From Chloroflexota bacterium (lineage in GTDB: Bacteria; Chloroflexota; Dehalococcoidia; UBA3495), in contig JACZXN010000030.1 of the NCBI GenBank assembly GCA_022571575.1, forward strand, positions 1 to 10,315: a DNA stretch of 10,315 nucleotides, written 5' to 3'. This document shows, one piece after another, positions 1 through 6,607 of the stretch (positions are counted from its first letter, which is position 1; the number at the start of each line of letters is the position of its first letter). The notes beneath the pieces are model-generated. The model saw nothing but the letters and a program-made list of their open reading frames with translations, had not been told where the DNA came from and searched no databases. The position numbers and the translations under genes were made by a program.

Positions 1-254
1 GAGATGAACAAGATGGTGAAGAGCTTGTTGTCGAACTTCAGGTGCATGTAGAACATGATCACGATGTAGAACTTGATCACCGACAAGCCGATCAACAGCG
101 GTATCTTGGTGGCGCCCAGGTCATCCGAGATTCCGGCCCGGTCCCAGATCAGCAGGAATTCGACGATGGTGATCGCGAACAAGATTATCGCGATCAGCGC
201 ATATTGCATGAACGTGGGGTGGTGGCCTGCCGTATGTTCGGTTTGTTGAGCCAT
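1..254 (-). CDS. coxD: Cytochrome c oxidase subunit IV, partial (3' end beyond window)
   Basis: Read on the minus strand from an ATG at 252-254, an open frame of 84 codons runs off the left edge without a stop. It has two membrane helices (about residues 15-37 and 51-70). The second ends in FYMHLKFD, the hallmark end of the small prokaryotic cytochrome c oxidase subunit IV, whose members are usually about 95-110 residues, so only a short C-terminus is missing. Subunit IV is a small accessory membrane subunit that stabilises the caa3/aa3 oxidase and has no cofactors. It is last in the coxBAC(D) order, 43 nt after the coxC stop. An AGGAG at 268-272 lies 13 nt before the start, a rather long spacing, but no other start fits better. 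Identification rests on motif, size and position. Confidence 0.88.
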   Translation of the reverse strand, partial: MAQQTEHTAGHHPTFMQYALIAIILFAITIVEFLLIWDRAGISDDLGATKIPLLIGLSVIKFYIVIMFYMHLKFDNKLFTILFI

Positions 255-297
255 GGTGGTTATGGGACTCCTGATGGAGTTCGGCGGGGATGTATCG

Positions 298-918
298 TTA
301 GCCGCCCGGAGGAGCAACGGGGCCGGAATCGAAACCGCCGATCAGGTATAGCAACGTGAAGATGACGATCCAGACAATGTCGACGAAGTGCCAGTACAAC
401 CCGAGGATCTCGACATCCAGCGCGGTCTTGGGGCCCAGGCGCCCTTTGGCTCCCATGATGGCCATGGCCAGGAGCCAGATGATTCCCAAGGTCACGTGAG
501 CGCCGTGGAAGCCGGTGAGGGTGAAGAAGGAGGCGCCGAACAGGTTGCCTCCCAAGGTCAGTCCCTCGTTCTTGAAGGAGTTGAATTCGAATATCTGAAA
601 CCCAATAAAAACCGATCCCAACGCGGCGGTGGCCAGTAGCCAGCCGACGATGGCCCGTTTGTTATCGGCGTTGGTCGCCGCCAGTGCCTGCACCATGGCG
701 AAGCTGCTCATCAACAGGACAAAGGTGCTGATCGTGGTGACCGGAACGCTGATGATGTCGACGGGATAGGGGCCGGTCAGGCTCTGGCCCCGGTACACCA
801 TGTAGGTGGCGATCAGGGCGGCGAAGAAAAGACAGTCCGACCCCAAAAATACCCACATGAGCAGTTTTCGGTGATTTAAGCCGGTTGTTGTGTATTCGTG
901 TTCTGCTGCTTGGGCCAC
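298..918 (-). CDS. coxC: Cytochrome c oxidase subunit III (heme-copper oxidase subunit III)
   Basis: This 206-residue membrane protein has five predicted helices (about 19-42, 58-81, 89-110, 126-155 and 175-195), the short bacterial form that lacks the first two helices of mitochondrial subunit III. Family signatures visible are LLMWVFLGSDCLFF at the first helix, a membrane glutamate E111 in FQIFEF, GFHGAHV with H138 and H141, and the last helix YWHFVDIVWI. Subunit III has no metal. It stabilises subunit I and is thought to keep proton uptake through the D-channel efficient. The start is a GTG at 916-918. A clear AGGAG (928-932) sits 9 nt upstream and overlaps the coxA TAG stop, which decides the start and implies translational coupling to coxA. 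Confidence 0.96.
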   Translation of the reverse strand: MAQAAEHEYTTTGLNHRKLLMWVFLGSDCLFFAALIATYMVYRGQSLTGPYPVDIISVPVTTISTFVLLMSSFAMVQALAATNADNKRAIVGWLLATAALGSVFIGFQIFEFNSFKNEGLTLGGNLFGASFFTLTGFHGAHVTLGIIWLLAMAIMGAKGRLGPKTALDVEILGLYWHFVDIVWIVIFTLLYLIGGFDSGPVAPPGG

Positions 919-930
919 GATCTCAGTCTC

Positions 931-2769
931 CTAGTGGTCGTCACTGGGTGCGGTTGGAGGCTCATTGCCCCAACCGATGACACCCATCATTGCGATGGCT
1001 CCACCCACAAAGCTGAGGGCGTAGTGCGATAGCAGTCCGCCGCCGATCAGGGCCACCCCCGCGGCGGTGATTATCGGCCAGTACGACGGGCTGGGCATGT
1101 GGATGGTCCTGGGATCGACCAAGGCTTCCGGCTCGGTGATGGGAGTTCCGGCGGCCTCCGCCCGATCTTTCATGATCCAGTATTGGTCCAGTCCCTCGAC
1201 CTGAGGTATCTTGGCGAAGTTGTACGGTGGGGGCGGCGAGGCGATGCTCCACTCCAAACCGGGGGCGTCCCAGGGGTCATGGCCGGCAGCCCGGGAATTG
1301 CGGGACTGCCAGATGTTGTAGATGAAGAGCAGGAAGGCGATGAACAGCACGATGTAACCGAGACTGGCCAACCGGTTCAGGTTCTCCCAGCCGAACTCGG
1401 CCGAGTAGGTGTAGATCCGGCGGGGCATCCCGTTCAACCCGAGGAAGTGCATGGGGAAGAACGTCAGGTTCATTCCGATGAACATGAACCAGAAATTCAG
1501 CTTGCCGATGGTCTCGCTCAGCATCTTGCCGGTGACCTTGGGGTACCAGAAGTAGATCCCGGCGAAGATGCCGAATATGGAACCGCCGAACAGCACGTAG
1601 TGAAGGTGGGCGACGACGTAGTAGGTGTCCTGTTGCTGGAAGTCGGAGGGCGATATGGCGTGGGACACGCCGCTCAGACCGCCGACGATGAACAGGGCCA
1701 CGAACCCCAGGGCGAACATCATGGACGTGGTGAACACGATGGAGCCCTGCCAAAGCGTCCCGATCCAGTTGAAGATCTTCACGCCCGTTGGCACCGCGAT
1801 CAACATGGTGGTGATGGTGAACACCGAGTTCGCCACCGGGCCCAGGCCCACGGTGAACATGTGGTGGCTCCAGACGGCCCAGCCCATGATGCCGATGACT
1901 ATTCCGGAGAACACGACGAAGGGATAGCCGAACAAGGGCTTTCGCGAGAAGGCCGGCAAGACCTCCGACACGATGCCCATGGGCGGCAGGATGAGGATGT
2001 ACACCTCAGGGTGCCCGAAGACCCAGAACAGGTGCTGCCAGAGGATGGGGTCGCCGCCCTCGGACGGGATGAAGAAATGAGTCCCGAAGTTCCGGTCCAT
2101 GATCAATTCGATCAGGCCCACCGTGATCACCGGGAACGCCAGGACCAGCAGGATCGACGTTATCAAGGTCATCCAGACGAAGACCGGCATGCGCATCATG
2201 TTCATTCCCGGCGCACGCATGTTGATGATGGTCACGACGAAGTTCAGCGCCGCGGCCACCGATGAAGTGCCCAGGACCAAAAGGCCGATGGCCCAGTAAT
2301 CCAGGCCCCGGTTGACGCTGAAGGGCTTCTCGGTGAGGTTGGCGTAGGAGAACCAACCGGCGTCCGGCACCTGGTCCACCACGAAGCTCATGTGCATGAG
2401 AATCCCGCCGAACAGGAAGAGCCAGTAACTCAGCGCGTTGAGCCTGGGGAATGCCACGTCACGGGCGCCGATGGCCAACGGCACGATGAAGTTGAAGAAG
2501 CTGGCGGACAGCGGCATGATGACCATGAACACCATCACCGTGGCGTGCATGGTGAACATCTGGTTGTATCGGGCGGCGCCAAGCAGGTCGTTGTCGGCCG
2601 AGGATAACTGCAAGCGGAGGACCCCGGCTTCGATGCCTGCGATCATCATGAAGATCAATGCGGTTACGCCGTATAGCACGCCGATGCGCTTATGATCGAC
2701 TGTTGTGATCCAGCCCCAGATGCCTGCGTAGCTTGTTGGGCGTGCCAAGACGCCGGTTATCGCTGCCAT
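931..2769 (-). CDS. coxA: Cytochrome c oxidase subunit I, type A1 (aa3/caa3)
   Basis: Catalytic subunit of the terminal oxidase: it reduces O2 to water and pumps protons across the cytoplasmic membrane. The 612-residue protein has the full set of ligands: H75 (MHATVMVF) and H390 for low-spin heme a, H388 for heme a3 (VVAHLHYV), and H253, H302 and H303 for CuB. Y257 in GHPEVY is the expected partner of the His-Tyr crosslink. E255 in the same motif, D104 in GARDVAFPRLN (D-channel entry) and K331 in PTGVKIFNW (K-channel) place it in the A1 family with both proton channels. About twelve core helices are followed by a C-terminal extension with extra hydrophobic segments (about 555-600), as in some longer bacterial subunits I. 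ATG start at 2767-2769. Shine-Dalgarno pairing is weak: a GGAGGG at 2787-2792 is 17 nt away, next to a small hairpin. It lies 75 nt after coxB in the same operon. Confidence 0.98.
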   Translation of the reverse strand: MAAITGVLARPTSYAGIWGWITTVDHKRIGVLYGVTALIFMMIAGIEAGVLRLQLSSADNDLLGAARYNQMFTMHATVMVFMVIMPLSASFFNFIVPLAIGARDVAFPRLNALSYWLFLFGGILMHMSFVVDQVPDAGWFSYANLTEKPFSVNRGLDYWAIGLLVLGTSSVAAALNFVVTIINMRAPGMNMMRMPVFVWMTLITSILLVLAFPVITVGLIELIMDRNFGTHFFIPSEGGDPILWQHLFWVFGHPEVYILILPPMGIVSEVLPAFSRKPLFGYPFVVFSGIVIGIMGWAVWSHHMFTVGLGPVANSVFTITTMLIAVPTGVKIFNWIGTLWQGSIVFTTSMMFALGFVALFIVGGLSGVSHAISPSDFQQQDTYYVVAHLHYVLFGGSIFGIFAGIYFWYPKVTGKMLSETIGKLNFWFMFIGMNLTFFPMHFLGLNGMPRRIYTYSAEFGWENLNRLASLGYIVLFIAFLLFIYNIWQSRNSRAAGHDPWDAPGLEWSIASPPPPYNFAKIPQVEGLDQYWIMKDRAEAAGTPITEPEALVDPRTIHMPSPSYWPIITAAGVALIGGGLLSHYALSFVGGAIAMMGVIGWGNEPPTAPSDDH

Positions 2770-2844
2770 CGCTCGCTTTATCCGGGCCCTCCACCGGCTG
2801 GTCCGGTGAAAACGCCGCGGTCTCCGCTCTTAAGTTAGTTTATT

Positions 2845-4038
2845 TTACCGCAGGTCCAACAGATACCCAATCAGGGCATCGATCTCTTCGTCGGTTAGGC
2901 TGACCGTACCGTCTTGGTACAGCACCGCTCGGGCCGACATGTAATTGGCGGGTTTGATCTTGTCCGGGTCGTGCAGCCAGGCCCGCAGATTGGTCTCGGA
3001 CAGTTCTATCAGACCTGCCGCGAGGGTCCCACGGGTCCGGAGGTCGGTCAGGTTGGGCGCCGGAACGGGGGTGATGTCGGCTCCGGTCAGAAAGCCTTTC
3101 AGCCGGCTGGCCGAGAGGGCCGGGTCGTCCGGGCCGTCAATAGTGTGGCACAGGGTGCAGTTGGCCGCAAAGAGCTGCTGCCCCGCCTTGGCCTTGGCTG
3201 TATTGGCGGGAGGTGGCCCCCAGCCGGCGACCCAGGAATCGAAGTCGGCCTGTTCCATCACAATGACGCGGAACCGCATCAAGGCGTGGCCCAGACCGCA
3301 CAACTCGGCGCATTGCCCAAACAGCGTGACGGGCAATTCTTCTTTGATCTTGTCGGAGTCGGCCTGGAACCACATGGTATTGATGTGGGTCGGGACCATG
3401 TCGAGTTTGCCGGCCAGCTTGGGCAACCAGAAACTGTGGATGACGTCGTCGGATTCCAGGTTCAGGATGATGGGCCGGTCCACGGGAATCCGCAACTCGT
3501 TGGCGGTGATGATGTGCTTGCCGTTGCCGGCGTCGGGGTATTCGAACTCGAACCACCATTGGTGGCCGGTGACGTTCACCTCCAGCGCGTCGGGAGCGGA
3601 GTCGGGAGGCGCGTCCACTTGGAAGAGTACGAAAACCGACCAGATGCCCAATCCCATGACCAAGATGGTGGGGATGATGGTCAAGGTTATTTCCAGGGTG
3701 TTGTTGCCGTGAAGCGGGGCCGGCTTGGGTTGTCCCGGGCGCTTGCGGTAGCGGATCATCGCGTAGAGGAGGACGCCTTCGACCAAGATGAAGACCACGA
3801 CCATGATCCACATCGTGACGTTGAATAGGTCCAACTGCAATTGGGCGACGGGGCCGAGAGCGTCCCAGGTGGACTGGCCTGCTTTGGAACAGCCGGTCGC
3901 GAACAAGAAAAGGGCCGCCAACAGTCCAAAGATGACCGAACGGTTCTTCAGACTACTCTGGCGTCCCCTGGACCCATCGGAACTCGAGGCGGATTGCTTG
4001 GCAAGGGTTCCTGCCCGCCGGAAGGGCGACAGCCCCAT
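2845..4038 (-). CDS. coxB: Cytochrome c oxidase subunit II with fused cytochrome c domain (caa3 type), lipoprotein signal
   Basis: Electron-entry subunit. From the ATG at 4036-4038 it has 397 residues. In order: a long polar N-terminus; a hydrophobic stretch ending in LFATGC with a lipobox-like Cys50; two membrane helices (about 72-95 and 115-139); a cupredoxin domain with the CuA ligands H201 (VIHSFW), C243, E245, C247 (CAELC), H251 and M254, plus the aromatic electron-entry patch HQWWF; then a cytochrome c domain with CTLCH at 294-298 and probable axial M367 (NYMSA). The fused heme domain marks a caa3-type enzyme that takes electrons from a soluble or membrane cytochrome c or copper protein. 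The frame stays open up to a GTG at 4084-4086, but the internal ATG has GGGGAG (4046-4051) 7 nt upstream while the GTG has none, so I chose the ATG. The n-region of about 30 residues before the hydrophobic stretch is unusually long. Confidence 0.95.
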   Translation of the reverse strand: MGLSPFRRAGTLAKQSASSSDGSRGRQSSLKNRSVIFGLLAALFLFATGCSKAGQSTWDALGPVAQLQLDLFNVTMWIMVVVFILVEGVLLYAMIRYRKRPGQPKPAPLHGNNTLEITLTIIPTILVMGLGIWSVFVLFQVDAPPDSAPDALEVNVTGHQWWFEFEYPDAGNGKHIITANELRIPVDRPIILNLESDDVIHSFWLPKLAGKLDMVPTHINTMWFQADSDKIKEELPVTLFGQCAELCGLGHALMRFRVIVMEQADFDSWVAGWGPPPANTAKAKAGQQLFAANCTLCHTIDGPDDPALSASRLKGFLTGADITPVPAPNLTDLRTRGTLAAGLIELSETNLRAWLHDPDKIKPANYMSARAVLYQDGTVSLTDEEIDALIGYLLDLR

Positions 4039-4163
4039 TTTTCGACTCCCCGGAGTTTTATCGGACTCAGCCACCACGCCTTCCACCGGCCGGTCTAAGG
4101 GCTGGTTTCGCCCTTGAATCGCCGACTATTTGAGCGTAGTGTGTGCGATTTTTCACTAACCTT
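4039..4163 (-). promoter_or_regulatory. Predicted 5' leader of coxBACD
   Basis: Between the estimated transcription start (near 4163) and the chosen coxB ATG there are about 125 nt. The leader contains a 6-bp stem AAGGGC/GCCCTT (4097-4102 with 4110-4115, 7-nt loop) and a perfect 10-bp palindrome ACCGGCCGGT at 4085-4094. An in-frame GTG at 4084-4086 would shorten the leader to about 78 nt if used. I recognise no known riboswitch class. The leader extent is inferred from the predicted promoter, not observed. Confidence 0.35.
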
Positions 4164-4169
4164 CGGGAC

Positions 4170-4196
4170 ATTATCACAGGCCTGCTGGCCTGTCAA
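4170..4196 (-). promoter_or_regulatory. Candidate sigma-70 promoter of coxBACD with palindromic operator
   Basis: On the minus strand a perfect -35 hexamer TTGACA (4191-4196) is followed after 15 nt by GATAAT (4170-4175, five of six matches to TATAAT). TGT precedes it, giving an extended -10 TGTGATAAT. The 15-nt spacer is shorter than the optimal 17; an alternative -10, TAATGT (4168-4173), would give 17 but matches poorly. The spacer plus the last three bases of the -35 form a perfect inverted repeat, ACAGGCC-AGCA-GGCCTGT (4176-4193), placed where a dimeric regulator would block or remodel RNA polymerase. Downstream lies coxB; no other promoter as good is seen in the cluster. Hexamers and palindrome are read directly; function is inferred. 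Confidence 0.6.
4176..4193. promoter_or_regulatory. 18-bp inverted repeat, putative operator in the cox promoter spacer
   Basis: Perfect 7-bp arms ACAGGCC/GGCCTGT flank a 4-nt centre. The repeat fills the space between the predicted -35 and -10 hexamers of coxBACD. It is too early in the transcription unit to be a terminator for coxB and has no T-run for termination of ctaB. A binding site for a homodimeric regulator is the simplest reading; the regulator is not in this window. Confidence 0.5.
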
Positions 4197-4235
4197 CGCA
4201 TCTGAGCCTGGGTCAAGCCCGATGCCGCCGTGATT

Positions 4236-4289
4236 GAAACCGGGTAGAAACCGGGTAGAAACCGGGTAGAAACCGGGTAGAAACTGGGA
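4236..4289. repeat. 11-bp direct tandem repeat array upstream of the cox promoter
   Basis: Four perfect head-to-tail copies of GAAACCGGGTA occupy 4236-4279, and a fifth degenerate copy (GAAACTGGGA) follows to 4289. The 11-bp period is close to one helical turn, so every copy presents nearly the same DNA face. The array lies between the ctaB stop (4302) and the predicted coxB promoter, about 75-125 bp upstream of the estimated start site, where activators commonly bind. A simple slippage-generated repeat with no function is the alternative. Confidence 0.9.
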
Positions 4290-4301
4290 TCAAAATCGTG
4301 C

Positions 4302-5219
4302 CTAGAACCGGAATATGCTGTCGGCCAGCATGACCGCGAACAGCAGCGCCAGGTAGAGCAGCGAGAATAGATACAGATGCCTGGCCTTGCGGACCGTGTG
4401 ATCCCGTTTTAGTTTCCAGGCGAACATCATGAATATGGCGCCCAGCGCCGCGGCTGAGGCCAGGTACACCAGGCCAACCGCGTCCGTCGCGCCGAAGAGC
4501 AACGTCAGCGCCACCAACGCAAGGCTGTAGACAAATATGTTTTGGGCGGTCCGCTCTTCCCCCACCACCACCGGCAGCATGGGCACTCCCGCTCTTTCGT
4601 AGTCTTTTTGGATCAATAAGGCCAAGGCCCAAAAATGGGGCGGCGTCCAGAAAAAGACGATGGAGAATAGATAAAGGGCCGGCAGGTCCAGTCCGCCCGT
4701 CACCGCGGCCCAACCGACCATCGGCGGAATGGCGCCCGCCGCGCCCCCGATGACGATGTTCTGCGGGGTGTTGCGTTTGAGCCAACCGGTGTACACCAGC
4801 ACGTAGAACAGCGTTGCCGCCAGGGTGAGAGAAGCCGACAGCAGGTTCACCCAGTAGGCCAGGACGAAGAAAGCCCCAAGGTTCAGGGCGATGCCGAAGG
4901 CCAGGGCGCTGATGGGCAGGACGCGGTTGCTGGCGACCGGCCGGCGCGACGTGCGGGACATGAGCGCGTCGATGTCCTGGTCCAGGAAGTGGTTGATGGA
5001 GTTGGCCCCGCCGGCCCCCAGCGCACCCCCAACGCAGACCAGGGCCAAGGTCTGAAGCGAGGGGATCCCCTCCGCCGCCAGGAACATGCCGCCGGTGGCC
5101 GTGATCAGGAGGAGGCTGATGATCGGCGGCTTGGTCAGCGTCAGGTAATCGCTGGCCAGGGCCATCAATCCGGCGGGTTTTTCGGCCCCGGGTTGGCCGG
5201 CCTTGACTCGTTCAACCAT
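4302..5219 (-). CDS. ctaB: Protoheme IX farnesyltransferase (heme O synthase)
   Basis: Integral membrane UbiA-superfamily prenyltransferase that adds a farnesyl group to heme B, giving heme O, the first step toward heme A. The 305-residue length is normal. The first metal/diphosphate-binding motif is N76-x3-D80-x3-D84 in NHFLDQDIDALMSRT. The heme-O-synthase signature YTGWLKRNTPQNIVIGGAAGAIPP follows, then FWTPPHFWALALLIQKDYERAGVPMLP, which contains the second conserved loop. About nine helices are expected. The ATG at 5217-5219 overlaps the ctaA end in the shared bases ATGGTTGA. A GGAG (5231-5234) lies 11 nt upstream inside ctaA, so the pair is probably translationally coupled. The product feeds CtaA and ultimately CoxA. 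No intrinsic terminator is seen after its stop. Confidence 0.97.
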   Translation of the reverse strand: MVERVKAGQPGAEKPAGLMALASDYLTLTKPPIISLLLITATGGMFLAAEGIPSLQTLALVCVGGALGAGGANSINHFLDQDIDALMSRTSRRPVASNRVLPISALAFGIALNLGAFFVLAYWVNLLSASLTLAATLFYVLVYTGWLKRNTPQNIVIGGAAGAIPPMVGWAAVTGGLDLPALYLFSIVFFWTPPHFWALALLIQKDYERAGVPMLPVVVGEERTAQNIFVYSLALVALTLLFGATDAVGLVYLASAAALGAIFMMFAWKLKRDHTVRKARHLYLFSLLYLALLFAVMLADSIFRF

Positions 5220-6159
5220 GAGCCGCCCCGCTCCAGCGTGTGCCCGGTTTGGAGAAGGTCAGGACTATGAGACCGGATACGGCGATCCAGACCGCGGTGG
5301 CCAGGGCCAGGTGCAGGGCCCGAAGGTCCTGGCTGAAGTCGGACCAGACGGCCCCGGCGCCGGCGAAAACCTGGGCCACGAAGAAAGCCGTGGCAACCAT
5401 GGAGAACACCCGTATCTCCGCAGGCTGGGTCCTCCCTCTAAAGCCGAGGTGCAGACTATACAGGACGAACAGGCCTACGATGACCGCCACGTAGCGGTGG
5501 AACATGTGGATGATCTGCAACCGGTGTTCTGGGAAAACATCTCCCTGACACAACGGCCACTCCAAACAGGCGCCGGTGGACCCGGTGATGGTCACATAGG
5601 AACCGGAAAGAAGGAGCAGGAACACCGCGGCGCCGGCTATGACCGCCAAGGCCGGGAACCGGCGGGTTTTGCCAACCGCCCAACCGGGTATCCCCATCGC
5701 CAACGGGCCGCGGTAGGCCACCACGGCCAGCACCACCAGGACGGCGACCAGGGCTTCACCGACGGCCAGATGGGCCATTACGGCAGCACCGGGCAGTTCA
5801 GTGAGCACCGTGGCCCCGCCCAAGATGGCCTGGGCAATGACCAGGCCAAAGGCCAGAGTTGCCGGGACCAAGACCCAAAGCTCCCGCCGGTAGCGCATCC
5901 AAGCAGCGATGAATAGGAACAGGATCAGCGGGCCGACGACGAAAGACGCGGTCACCCGGTGGGAGTACTCGATGATCGCCTTGGTCTCCAGCGGAGGAAA
6001 GATACCTCCGTCGCAACCCGGCCAATCCGGGCATCCCAGGCCCGACCCGGTGACCCGCACCACCCCTCCCAGGATCACCAGGGCGAACGTGGCGAGGACG
6101 GTGAATGCGGATATTCCCCGGAACCAGTTGTGAAATCCACCGGTGTCCCCTAATGCCAT
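5212..6159 (-). CDS. ctaA: Heme A synthase (CtaA/COX15 family)
   Basis: Membrane enzyme that oxidises the C8 methyl of heme O to a formyl group, giving heme A. The 315-residue protein has about eight helices arranged as two repeated four-helix halves. The N-terminal half shows a cysteine pair C43/C49 (CPDWPGC), E64 and H67 (EYSHR) and H130. The C-terminal half mirrors it with C198/C204 (CLEWPLC), H221 (MFHR) and H283 (RALHLALA). The conserved histidines are heme ligands and the glutamate is required for catalysis in characterised members. Both cysteine pairs are present, as in the Bacillus-type class. ATG at 6157-6159; no Shine-Dalgarno sequence is visible and no alternative start lies nearby. 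It overlaps ctaB by 8 nt and is the first gene of the minus-strand cluster. Confidence 0.96.
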   Translation of the reverse strand: MALGDTGGFHNWFRGISAFTVLATFALVILGGVVRVTGSGLGCPDWPGCDGGIFPPLETKAIIEYSHRVTASFVVGPLILFLFIAAWMRYRRELWVLVPATLAFGLVIAQAILGGATVLTELPGAAVMAHLAVGEALVAVLVVLAVVAYRGPLAMGIPGWAVGKTRRFPALAVIAGAAVFLLLLSGSYVTITGSTGACLEWPLCQGDVFPEHRLQIIHMFHRYVAVIVGLFVLYSLHLGFRGRTQPAEIRVFSMVATAFFVAQVFAGAGAVWSDFSQDLRALHLALATAVWIAVSGLIVLTFSKPGTRWSGAAHG

Positions 6160-6517
6160 AACGTCGGCCTAGACGCAGTGGTGGGGGGAATCAAGGTTGC
6201 GCCGGAGCCGCTCGGCGGCAGCAGGCGGTTACTGCTTGTCATGGAGAAGGGTTCCTGGGTTGGGGGCTCCTGACCGGAAGTTTCTGAGCGGAGCCAGGCG
6301 TCGTATATCGGTGGGGTTATGATATCACCGCGGCGTTGCTTGCCGGGTTGTTAAACGTTCCTGAAAGAGGGCGGAAAGAGGTCCGCGCCAGCGTCTCGAA
6401 CACTAACATAGGGCCTGGATGATGTCAATAAATCCCGTGCGTGGCCAGTCACGGAACGGCGGCGTCGTTCCCGGCGGTCCCCAGCACCTGGTTGGGCCCC
6501 CCGGCGGCGTTGGCCAA

Positions 6518-6559
6518 GGGCCCCGTTTTAGGCTGGATGACGGGCGGTGAAACGGGCCC
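6518..6559. repeat. Inverted repeat upstream of the ABC operon promoter
   Basis: The left arm GGGCCC-C-GTTT (6518-6528) pairs with AAACGGGCCC (6550-6559), giving ten base pairs with one bulged C and a 21-nt loop. It ends a few bases before the predicted -35 region of the ABC operon. It has no T-run in either reading direction after the stem, which argues against an intrinsic terminator. It could be an operator or a structured region at the divergent boundary. Confidence 0.5.
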
Positions 6560-6565
6560 AAAAAT

Positions 6566-6594
6566 CTGAATCTAAGCATAGACTGTGTTATCAT
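6566..6594 (+). promoter_or_regulatory. Candidate promoter of the ABC exporter operon (near-leaderless)
   Basis: TATCAT (6589-6594, five of six to the consensus) is preceded by TGT, giving an extended -10 element. A weak -35 CTGAAT (6566-6571, three of six) is at a 17-nt spacing. Transcription would begin near 6601, only about 7 nt before the ATG at 6608. That fits the absence of a Shine-Dalgarno sequence and suggests a leaderless or nearly leaderless mRNA. Confidence 0.42.
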
Positions 6595-6607
6595 TTCCCC
6601 TGCTGTC

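Larger units (their letters stand above)
6160..6607. other. Divergent intergenic region between ctaA and the ABC operon
   Basis: These 448 nt contain no credible gene: the one longer antisense frame extends into the ABC ATPase and is its shadow. Structures seen are an 8-bp palindrome TGATATCA (6320-6327), a 6-bp stem GGCTCC/GGAGCC (6265-6270 with 6290-6295), and a longer inverted repeat at 6518-6559 next to the predicted ABC promoter. I found no convincing minus-strand promoter for ctaA and no tRNA-like or known riboswitch fold. The length is generous for a simple divergent promoter pair, so regulatory sites or an unrecognised RNA cannot be excluded. Confidence 0.6.

Noticed and set aside
1099..2265. 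Long plus-strand open frame (388 codons) opposite coxA
   Set aside because: It lies wholly antisense to coxA, whose ligands and channels are intact. Its translation is low-complexity, rich in H, D, G, Q and R, as expected for the reverse of a GC-rich membrane protein gene.
2914..3828. Plus-strand open frames of 304 and 255 codons opposite coxB
   Set aside because: Both are shadows of coxB, which carries a full CuA site and a CXXCH motif. Neither shadow shows any domain pattern.
4176..4193. Palindrome as an intrinsic terminator of ctaB
   Set aside because: No T-run follows it on the minus strand, and it is embedded between good -35 and -10 hexamers, so an operator role fits better.
4236..4289. 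Tandem repeats as a CRISPR array
   Set aside because: The units are 11 bp and contiguous, without spacers, and no cas genes are present.
4213..4785. Minus-strand frame of 190 codons running through the 11-bp repeats into ctaB
   Set aside because: It overlaps ctaB in another frame. Its repeated tail is only the tandem repeat translated, with no recognisable domain.
6160..6607. Riboswitch or tRNA in the divergent region
   Set aside because: Several short stems exist, but no T-arm, anticodon arm or known riboswitch core could be traced.
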